A stretch of DNA of 6,631 nt from Candidatus Zambryskibacteria bacterium CG_4_9_14_3_um_filter_40_16 (GTDB lineage: Bacteria; Patescibacteriota; Minisyncoccia; Phycocordibacterales; Zambryskibacteraceae): positions 1-6,631 of the forward strand of contig PFXE01000041.1 in NCBI GenBank assembly GCA_002791475.1. The letters are read 5' to 3'. A program made the position numbers and the translations under genes. Positions 1-5,661 of the stretch are shown here, piece after piece. The notes below the pieces were generated by a model that was not told the DNA's origin, did not search any database, and saw only the letters and a program-made list of their open reading frames with translations. How positions within the stretch are numbered: position 1 is the stretch's first letter; each line of letters opens with the position of its first letter.

Positions 1-2897
1 CCTTCCGCCCAAAATGGAGCGAAGGGCGCTACGATTTTGGAAAATTGCAAAATGACAAACCCTAGAGTGGCCAAAGCATTTTCTTTAACGCTTACATCCT
101 CTGACTTGAACCTGTCTCTTGAGCGTCTTAAATACCACTGTGATAACTCCGCTACAAATTCTCTTATTTCTCTCGCGGCTTCAAGAACTTTGTATGTTTC
201 CATTTTTTGCGTTACCACCCTTGTGGTGCGGTCAAGTTTCGCCATAATCCACTCGTCCAAAACGTGGTTGCTTTTTGGTTTTTCGTTGTCTATTTTAGTG
301 GTTTTGTAAAGTTTGTAAAAATTAACAACATTATTAAAGAGATTAAAAACTTTTTTAACAATCTCATCTACCGTTTTTTCATCAAAATTTTTAGGTTCCC
401 CGGGTTGGTTGACTGAATACATCCAGAACCGAAGAGGGTCAACCCCGTATTTATCAATCATCTCCCAAGGATTTACAACATTACCCCTTGATTTAGACAT
501 TTTTTGCCCCTTGTTATCCAAAATATGACCTAAAGAGATGGCGTTTCTGTACGCCAAACCTTTGCCCATAAGTATTCCAATGGCATGAAGCGTATAAAAC
601 CATCCCCTAGTTTGGTCTACCCCTTCAGATATAAAATCCGCTGGATAAAAAATTTCTTTTGAGACACTGTTTAGTTTTGAATCTTGCGCAAATGGCATTG
701 AACCGGAATCAAACCAAACATCAATAACTTCCGGCACTCTTTTCATCCTATTGCCACTTTTGGAGACAAGTTCAATCTCGTCTATATAAGGTTTGTGCAA
801 ATCAAGCACATATTCTTCGTCGTGGGGTATGGGAGTAAAATCCAGTAAAAGCAATGCTCCGGTAAAATGCGGGTCACCCCTGTATATTTCATAAGAGCGA
901 TCGTCATCCGCGCCCTCTACAACAGCAGGCAGAACTTCAATCCCTACGCCGTGGGTAATAATCAAAATATTTTCATTTTTATATTTTGACTCTATGTCGT
1001 AAAGAAAATTCCCAAAACGGATTTTTGCGTCAAGATGGCTCTCGCCTTTTTCCAACACGATGCGATAAGGTTTTGTTCCTTTTTGAGATTCTATCCATCG
1101 ATTTTTTTCCGTCCAGGTTTTACCCTCAAAAACTCCTGGATTAAGTTCCCCCAGGCGTTCGTCAAAAACAACACCTTCCTTAGATAGCCCCAATGCGCTT
1201 GCTATTATACCCGCTGTTTCCCGTGTGCGAATAAATGGTGAGGAAAAAATCTTCGTAATACTCTCTTTACGCAATTTCTCCGCAATGTCGAGTGATTCTT
1301 CCTTCCCCTTATCGGTCAAGTGAACGTTTTTTTCATCTGAATAGCTAATCTTGTCGGATAAATTGTGTTCCGCTTCTCCGTGTCGCGCCACAAAATATTT
1401 ATTACCGGATTTTTTTATTTTTTTCTTAATATCTTCCACGGAACCCATAACCTCCATTTCACTGCCGTCTTCGGAAATCCAAAGAGGCAGGGGCGTGCCC
1501 CAAAATCTTTCTCTTGAAAACGCCCAGTCCTTAACATCTCTAAGCCACTCTCCAAATCTTCCTTCTTTAATATAGTCCGGCTCCCAATTTATTTTTTTAT
1601 TTTCAGAAAGGAGAGTGTTTCTCAATTTTGACATAGCCACATACCACGAATCGCGAGCGTAATATATGAGAGGGGTGTCGCATCTCCAACAAAAGGGGTA
1701 AGAATGTTCATACTTCTCTTTTTTCAAAAGTAATCCTCGTGCCGAGAGGTCTTTCACTATCTCAACAGCTGTTTCTTCATCTTTCACAAATTTACCGGCA
1801 AATATTCCGCTATGCGCGGTAAAGTGCCCTGTCTCATCCACCAAATGAAACTTTGGAAGGTTAACCTTATTCCCCAATTCAAAATCATCTTGTCCATACA
1901 TTACGGCAGTATGAACAATCCCCGTTCCCTCTTCCGTCGTTACAAAATCCGCCGGATAAATTTTGAAAGCGTTTTCAAGTTTACCGCGTTCACCAGCCGA
2001 AATATTTTCATTTAGGTATCCATAGAGTGGCTCGTATTTTTTCCCCACTAAATCAGACCCTCTTCCTTCCATTAAAACTTTGGCGTGTGGGTCTATGTGC
2101 ATTAATCTATCTTTTGCAAGCCAAATTTCTTCACCCTCAATATCGGCCAAAATATAATCAATCTCATTTCCCACCGCCAAAGCGACATTACCAAGAAGCG
2201 TCCAGGGAGTGGTTGTCCAAGCCAAAAGATAGGTGTTGTCCTCTCCAACAACCTTAAACTTCACATAAACTGATAAATCTTTTATATTCTGATACCCTTG
2301 GGCCAATTCGTGGGATGAAAGGGCTGTTCCGCATCTGGGGCACCAAGGTAGCACCTTGTAGTCTTTGTATAAAAGACCGTCATCTGCGATTTTTTTTACA
2401 ATGCCCCACAGTTTCTCCATATATGCCGAAGAATATGTGACATAAGGGTCATTCAAATCAAGCCAAAAACCAATCCTTTCGGTAAACTTCTGCCACTCAT
2501 CAATGTATGTCCAAGCATTTTCTCTGCATTTCTTGTTAAATTTCGCAATACCGTATTCTTCAATCTCTTTTTTTGATTTTAATCCGAGTTGTTTTTCCAC
2601 CTCAATTTCAACAGGAAGTCCGTGGGTATCCCATCCGGCCTTTCTTCTAACATGGAAACCTAGCATTGTTTTGTAGCGCGGAATAGCATCCTTGAACGCT
2701 CGTGATTCAAGATGGTGAATTCCTGGTTTGCCATTCGCCGTTGGCGGTCCTTCATAGAAAACAAACTCTCCAGAGGGAGATTCCCGTGCCAAGCTTTTTT
2801 CAAAAATATTATTTTCTTTCCAATATTTAAGAATTTCTTCCTCCTTTTGAGCTATGGGGCTTTTATTTTCCTCAAGATTTTCTTTATTTTGAGCCAT
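1..2897 (-). CDS. ileS: Isoleucyl-tRNA synthetase with an internal histidine phosphatase domain, partial (C-terminus beyond window)
   Basis: This enzyme charges tRNA-Ile with isoleucine in the cytoplasm using ATP. The frame is open from the ATG at 2897 to base 1 (965 full codons), so the C-terminal end is missing. Visible in order: class I active-site signature PGIHH (residues 58-62, in place of HIGH), a CPRC zinc pair (186-189), the CP1 editing domain with WTTTPW (227-232) and GTGIVH...GQDD (324-338), a second pair CWRC (403-406), RFWGTPLPLW (464-473), an inserted histidine phosphatase domain (about 499-688), DLHKPYID (699-706), VIDVWFDSGS (724-733), KMSKS (799-803), and the start of the anticodon-binding helical domain (WYLRR). 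The type resembles actinobacterial and CPR IleRS rather than the E. coli form. The start is the first ATG after an in-frame TAA and no Shine-Dalgarno precedes it. It lies 61 bases downstream of argS on the same strand, probably co-transcribed. The insertion, and the lack of cysteines around it, are unusual. Confidence 0.96.
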   Translation of the reverse strand, partial: MAQNKENLEENKSPIAQKEEEILKYWKENNIFEKSLARESPSGEFVFYEGPPTANGKPGIHHLESRAFKDAIPRYKTMLGFHVRRKAGWDTHGLPVEIEVEKQLGLKSKKEIEEYGIAKFNKKCRENAWTYIDEWQKFTERIGFWLDLNDPYVTYSSAYMEKLWGIVKKIADDGLLYKDYKVLPWCPRCGTALSSHELAQGYQNIKDLSVYVKFKVVGEDNTYLLAWTTTPWTLLGNVALAVGNEIDYILADIEGEEIWLAKDRLMHIDPHAKVLMEGRGSDLVGKKYEPLYGYLNENISAGERGKLENAFKIYPADFVTTEEGTGIVHTAVMYGQDDFELGNKVNLPKFHLVDETGHFTAHSGIFAGKFVKDEETAVEIVKDLSARGLLLKKEKYEHSYPFCWRCDTPLIYYARDSWYVAMSKLRNTLLSENKKINWEPDYIKEGRFGEWLRDVKDWAFSRERFWGTPLPLWISEDGSEMEVMGSVEDIKKKIKKSGNKYFVARHGEAEHNLSDKISYSDEKNVHLTDKGKEESLDIAEKLRKESITKIFSSPFIRTRETAGIIASALGLSKEGVVFDERLGELNPGVFEGKTWTEKNRWIESQKGTKPYRIVLEKGESHLDAKIRFGNFLYDIESKYKNENILIITHGVGIEVLPAVVEGADDDRSYEIYRGDPHFTGALLLLDFTPIPHDEEYVLDLHKPYIDEIELVSKSGNRMKRVPEVIDVWFDSGSMPFAQDSKLNSVSKEIFYPADFISEGVDQTRGWFYTLHAIGILMGKGLAYRNAISLGHILDNKGQKMSKSRGNVVNPWEMIDKYGVDPLRFWMYSVNQPGEPKNFDEKTVDEIVKKVFNLFNNVVNFYKLYKTTKIDNEKPKSNHVLDEWIMAKLDRTTRVVTQKMETYKVLEAAREIREFVAELSQWYLRRSRDRFKSEDVSVKENALATLGFVILQFSKIVAPFAPFWAE
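834..1403 (-). other. Histidine phosphatase (RHG, phosphoglycerate-mutase-like) domain inserted in IleRS
   Basis: This is a protein domain within ileS, about residues 499-688. Its signatures are VARHGEAEHN with the nucleophile His506 after Arg505, LTDKGKEES, SSPFIRTRETAG with Arg557, DERLGELNPGVFEG with Glu584, GES, and ITHG with the second catalytic His649. Order and spacing match the branch of the family that includes PhoE/CobC/GpmB-type phosphatases and mutases. All residues normally needed for phosphohistidine chemistry are present, so I infer an active phosphatase rather than a relic. The domain replaces what is, in Thermus IleRS as I remember it, a linker of only about 15-20 residues between the 'GSVEDIKKK'-like helix and the D-x-H-x-P-Y segment. 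Its substrate cannot be read from sequence: a nucleotide, a phosphorylated tRNA end, or a protein phosphohistidine are all possible. Confidence 0.93.
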
Positions 2898-2958
2898 ATA
2901 TAAGGAAATCTTATCACTTTTTTAATCTTTGGAAAAGAGATTGTCCCACGACATGATG
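2898..2958 (-). other. argS-ileS intergenic gap, no clear signal
   Basis: This is 61 bases of AT-rich spacer. On the minus strand it contains an in-frame TAA ahead of ileS and a weak TAAGAT box ten bases before the ileS ATG. I see no Shine-Dalgarno, no T-tracted hairpin and no small gene, which fits co-transcription of ileS with argS or a weak internal promoter. Confidence 0.5.
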
Positions 2959-4665
2959 TTACATTTTATAAGGCGCGACTATACCCAAGATTTTTAGTCC
3001 GTTTCTAAGAACAATTTGAACAGATTTTGTTATTGCTATTCTTTCGGTAGAAACACCCCCATCTTTTGGATTGATTATCTGATTATGAGCGTAAAAATTG
3101 TTAAAAGCGGATGCAATCTCCAAAAGATAGGAGACCAACAGATTGGGAGAATGCTCCGTATTTGCTCGCTCAACAACTTCTGGAAACCTGTAAAGCAATC
3201 TGGTTACATTGCTTTGTTCTTCTAGGGTGTTGTTTTTTCTTTCTTTTTTAAACTCTTTAATCAAATTAAAATTTAAATTGTATTGCTCAATAACCGAACT
3301 CGCTCTGGCGTGCGTATATTGCAAATAGGGACCAGAATCTCCTTCAAATGATAGAGACTTTTCCAAGTCAAAAACAATATCCTTGCCGGGAGATTGTTTA
3401 AGTATTGAATATTTTATTGCTCCTACCGCAATACTCTTTGCCAAGCCGTCCACATTTTCTATTTTTTTGTTGCTTTGAGATATTTTGTCCTTAACTTTTT
3501 TGGCAACCTCATCAATAAGCCATTCCGCCGTGACAATACTGCCGCCCCTAGAAGACATTTTCCCGGTCGGCAAACGCATTACTCCGTGTGAAACATGCTT
3601 GGTCTTTTTTTTGAGTTCTGGATATATATATTCCATAGCCTTCAGCACGACATTAAAATAATCATTGACCTCATTCGCTGTTATCACTATTGAAATATCG
3701 TACGAATATCTGTCGTATTTAATTTTCGCCAAAGCGAGCTCTTTGGCTTCATATGTTGGTATGCCGTGTGAGTTTATAAAAACCCTGGTGTGGAGAGAGG
3801 GGGTTAGTTTTTCCGCACGAAATATTGTCGCTCCCTCGCTTTTCTCAAACACTCCTTCCGTATTTTTCTCCACAAGCCTCTTGCCTTCTGAAGCGACATC
3901 ACTTTCAAAAAAATAGAAGTCAAATTTGGTACCTAAAATTTTGTAGATTTTATCAAAATCAGCAAGTGTCAACTTTTTACCCAAATCATACGCGCCTTGA
4001 ATTTCCTTGTAACCGCCAGAGTATATTTTTTTATTTATTTCCTCCGTAAACTTCTTAAAACCTTCATCCTTTTCAAATAATTTTGCACCCTCTGTATAAG
4101 ACTTGCCAACGTCTTGAGCATTATTCCAAGACACGTTTTCTTTCAATTTAAACGCTATGGCGTTAGCTACATGTATTCCAACATCTCCTTGATAATTTAC
4201 TCTTTTTACTTCTGCCCCACTCCACTCTATTAACCCGGCTATTGCCTCACCCACGGTATTGCTCATCAAGTGACCGATATGAAATTCCTTAAAAGGATTT
4301 GGGTCGGTATACTCCACCATTATTTTTTTGCCTGCGAGTTTATCGTCTCTGCCAAACTTTTCGTCGTCTTGAAGAATTTGGTCTAACGAGTCTTTCAAAA
4401 ATTCTTTTGAAAGGAAAAAATTTATAAACCCCGCCCCCGCAACTTCAACTTTCTCTAAAAAGTCGTTTTTTGTTTCTATTATCGCTAACGACAGTTTCTC
4501 TCCAATTTCTTTTGAGTTTTTATTTAACTCTTTACCTAAAATTAGAGCCACATTCGTAGAATAATCTCCGTGAGAAATTTCATTGGGATGCTCAACAACA
4601 AAATCCGTAATTGGCAACTTTAAGTCGGACAGCGCTGTATTTATAAGATTTTTTATTTTTTCCAT
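2959..4665 (-). CDS. argS: Arginyl-tRNA synthetase
   Basis: This class I synthetase attaches arginine to tRNA-Arg in the cytoplasm; the product is 568 residues from the ATG at 4665. The N-terminal additional domain is recognisable (EHPNEISHGDYSTNVA, then KELNKNSKEIGEKL). It is followed by DPNPFKEFHIGHL with an intact HIGH (residues 129-132), the catalytic Rossmann core, LPTGKMSSRGG (KMSSR at 369-373, serving as KMSKS), and the C-terminal DALR anticodon-binding domain starting near FEGDSGPYLQYTHARASS and ending in KILGIVAPYKM. The length is normal for the family. The frame stays open upstream to a TTG at 4695 (GTG 4692, ATG 4680 also possible). I prefer 4665 because homologues begin at about this point and a -10-like GATAAT lies seven bases before it. 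It follows tmk by 69 bases and precedes ileS by 61. Base composition is AT-rich, as in ileS and unlike thyA. Confidence 0.96.
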   Translation of the reverse strand: MEKIKNLINTALSDLKLPITDFVVEHPNEISHGDYSTNVALILGKELNKNSKEIGEKLSLAIIETKNDFLEKVEVAGAGFINFFLSKEFLKDSLDQILQDDEKFGRDDKLAGKKIMVEYTDPNPFKEFHIGHLMSNTVGEAIAGLIEWSGAEVKRVNYQGDVGIHVANAIAFKLKENVSWNNAQDVGKSYTEGAKLFEKDEGFKKFTEEINKKIYSGGYKEIQGAYDLGKKLTLADFDKIYKILGTKFDFYFFESDVASEGKRLVEKNTEGVFEKSEGATIFRAEKLTPSLHTRVFINSHGIPTYEAKELALAKIKYDRYSYDISIVITANEVNDYFNVVLKAMEYIYPELKKKTKHVSHGVMRLPTGKMSSRGGSIVTAEWLIDEVAKKVKDKISQSNKKIENVDGLAKSIAVGAIKYSILKQSPGKDIVFDLEKSLSFEGDSGPYLQYTHARASSVIEQYNLNFNLIKEFKKERKNNTLEEQSNVTRLLYRFPEVVERANTEHSPNLLVSYLLEIASAFNNFYAHNQIINPKDGGVSTERIAITKSVQIVLRNGLKILGIVAPYKM

Positions 4666-4672
4666 TGTTTGT

Positions 4673-4678
4673 ATTATC
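4673..4678 (-). promoter_or_regulatory. Possible -10 box for leaderless argS transcription
   Basis: The minus strand reads GATAAT, five of six matches to TATAAT, with seven bases before the ATG at 4665. Transcription would start at or next to the A of the start codon. There is no Shine-Dalgarno before any of the candidate starts, which suits a leaderless message. The -35 region is poor (TTCTAT at 17-base spacing), so this is tentative. Confidence 0.3.
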
Positions 4679-4699
4679 ATATCATTTTGCACCAAATAG

Positions 4700-4726
4700 A
4701 AGACCCCGCCGTCAAAGCGAGGTCTT
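4700..4726 (-). other. Stem-loop between tmk and argS
   Basis: On the minus strand AAGACCTCGC pairs with GCGGGGTCTT over ten base pairs, nine Watson-Crick and one G-U, around a seven-base loop (TTTGACG). It begins eight bases after the tmk stop codon. The following bases (CTATTTGG) are not a proper T-tract on either strand, so it is not a textbook intrinsic terminator. It could protect the tmk mRNA 3' end, partly attenuate read-through, or be a decayed terminator. Confidence 0.5.
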
Positions 4727-4734
4727 GGTGGTTC

Positions 4735-5379
4735 TTACACTCCTTCTTCCGTCAACTTGAGAACAACATCAAGCGCGGATTTGAACACTTCGTCAGGGGA
4801 AAGGGAGGCATCAATGATTGTGTGATACCTCTCTCTTGCTACAAAATGTTTGTACCCGCTTCGTACTGTGTGGTGGAACTTTATCTCTTTTTCGTCAAAT
4901 CTGTTTGTATCTCCAGCTGTTTGCCGTCTCTTCAATCCAATTTCTGGATCAAGATCTAAGAGAATATAGTGAGGGCAAAGCCAGTCCTCATCCCCGATAG
5001 GTTTGAGGTATCTTCGTTGCACCACCCGAAAAAGTTCTTCAAACTCACGCAGGCCGTGTGCGTATATCTGATAGACAAAAGTTGACGCGTCTAGTCTATC
5101 AGTAACCACGTGCCTGCCACGAGCCAAAGCTGGTCGAATGACTTTGTTGAAAAGCTCCAACCGAGAAACCATAAATAGCATAAACTCGGTTTCTGGTAGC
5201 ATATCGTATTGGCGAGAGAAAAGAATGTCCCTAATCTCCTCACCAAATTCCGTTCCTCCCGGCTCTCTGCAAAAAAGAAACCGCCCACTACGCATAAGGT
5301 CCTTTTTGAGTCTTTTCCACACAGTAGTTTTGCCAGAACCTTCGCCCCCTTCAAGAGCGATGAGCCTCCCGACAGTCAT
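4735..5379 (-). CDS. tmk: Thymidylate (dTMP) kinase
   Basis: This cytoplasmic kinase converts dTMP to dTDP with ATP, the step after thymidylate synthase on the way to dTTP. The protein is 214 residues, the usual length (E. coli about 213). Motifs: P-loop EGGEGSGKTT (residues 10-19), REPGGT (38-43) for the dTMP site, LPETEFMLF with Arg73, TDRLDASTFVYQ (93-104) as the DR(Y/F)xxS/T motif, and a LID-like GDTNRFDEKE segment. The usual aromatic residue after DR is Leu96 here, a mild variation. The ATG at 5379 is supported by GGAGG four bases upstream. The gene is divergent from thyA, the preceding enzyme of the pathway, and is followed by a hairpin and then argS on the same strand. Confidence 0.95.
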   Translation of the reverse strand: MTVGRLIALEGGEGSGKTTVWKRLKKDLMRSGRFLFCREPGGTEFGEEIRDILFSRQYDMLPETEFMLFMVSRLELFNKVIRPALARGRHVVTDRLDASTFVYQIYAHGLREFEELFRVVQRRYLKPIGDEDWLCPHYILLDLDPEIGLKRRQTAGDTNRFDEKEIKFHHTVRSGYKHFVARERYHTIIDASLSPDEVFKSALDVVLKLTEEGV

Positions 5380-5383
5380 ATGG

Positions 5384-5388
5384 CCTCC
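5384..5388 (-). promoter_or_regulatory. Shine-Dalgarno of tmk
   Basis: GGAGG on the minus strand, four bases before the ATG at 5379. It fixes the tmk start and contrasts with argS and ileS, which have none. Confidence 0.75.
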
Positions 5389-5436
5389 GAGTTAAGGACA
5401 AGTAAAAGAACTGGTTCGTTTCTGTTTTCTCCCAAA

Positions 5437-5464
5437 AGAATATATGTCTTTTCACTTAAGTCAA
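5437..5464 (-). promoter_or_regulatory. Candidate sigma70-type promoter of tmk
   Basis: The minus strand has TTGACT (5464-5459, five of six to TTGACA). A -10 candidate is TATTCT (5442-5437) at 16-base spacing, or TATATT (5444-5439) at a short 14-base spacing. Neither -10 is ideal. Location about 60-85 bases before the tmk ATG is sensible and the only good TTGACA-like box in the gap is here. Confidence 0.45.
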
Positions 5465-5469
5465 CTTAA
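5456..5469. repeat. Perfect 14-bp inverted repeat over the tmk -35 box
   Basis: TTAAGT-CA-ACTTAA is two perfect 6-bp half sites around a 2-bp centre. It overlaps the proposed tmk -35 hexamer, a position where a bound repressor would block RNA polymerase. Short AT-rich palindromes also arise by chance, so operator function is only a suggestion. Confidence 0.35.
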
Positions 5470-5543
5470 TGAAGGCGGATTTGGCGAATAATCCATTTTG
5501 TAGCACTTTAAATCAAAGGGGAATATGTTCGCGCCAATAGTTT

Positions 5544-5571
5544 CTTAGTGTATCATATATAATATACTAAG
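5544..5571. repeat. Imperfect inverted repeat spanning the thyA -10 box
   Basis: CTTAGTGTAT and ATATACTAAG are complementary at nine of ten positions (the tenth is a G/T pair) around an 8-base centre. The repeat encloses part of the thyA TATAAT, so a dimeric repressor bound here would occlude the promoter. It shares the CTTA(A)GT-like half-site flavour with the repeat at the tmk -35, though this could be coincidence. Confidence 0.45.
5558..5563 (+). promoter_or_regulatory. -10 box of the thyA promoter
   Basis: An exact TATAAT on the plus strand, 98 bases before the thyA ATG. No convincing -35 hexamer is seen 16-18 bases upstream (CAATAG region). Transcription from about 5570 would give a leader of roughly 90 bases that contains the hairpin at 5600-5625. 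Confidence 0.5.
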
Positions 5572-5599
5572 GGTTGAGGATTGACGGGAAAAAACAAAA

Positions 5600-5625
5600 A
5601 TCGTACTCTGTACGAGGAGTGCGAT
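5600..5625 (+). other. Stem-loop in the thyA leader
   Basis: ATCGTACTC pairs with GAGTGCGAT over nine base pairs including one U-G, with an 8-base loop (TGTACGAG), followed by CTTTTC. It lies in the predicted untranslated leader, 36 bases before the ATG. The T-run is too short for a convincing terminator. It may be an mRNA-stability or protein-binding element; no known riboswitch is recognised. Confidence 0.5.
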
Positions 5626-5650
5626 CTTTTCATAACATTTTCACCACAAC

Positions 5651-5657
5651 GGGAGGA
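5651..5657 (+). promoter_or_regulatory. Shine-Dalgarno deciding the thyA start
   Basis: GGGAGGA with a 4-base gap to the ATG at 5662. It selects this ATG over the in-frame TTG at 5581, which would add 27 residues that look unlike thymidylate synthase and would cover the leader hairpin. Confidence 0.8.
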
Positions 5658-5661
5658 ACCG

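Noticed and set aside
37..416. Overlapping plus-strand frames (90 and 69 codons) at the left edge, opposite ileS
   Set aside because: Hydrophobic-looking translations are reverse complements of the ileS anticodon-domain region; no start signals.
834..1403. A separate stand-alone phosphatase gene interrupting ileS, or an assembly join of two genes
   Set aside because: No stop codon, frameshift or start signal occurs at either border, both borders fall exactly in a known IleRS linker, and synthetase motifs resume in the same frame.
4669..4959. Open frame of 96 codons on the plus strand across the tmk 3' end
   Set aside because: It lies opposite tmk and the argS promoter region, and its composition follows tmk codon positions; no family resemblance.
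5177..5600. CRISPR, tRNA or insertion-sequence remnants in the tmk-thyA region
   Set aside because: No direct repeats with spacers, no cloverleaf-like arms and no terminal repeats flanked by duplications were seen.
5581..5661. N-terminal extension of thyA from an in-frame TTG at 5581
   Set aside because: The extra 27 residues do not resemble thymidylate synthase, and a strong GGGAGGA site sits immediately before the ATG at 5662 where homologues begin.
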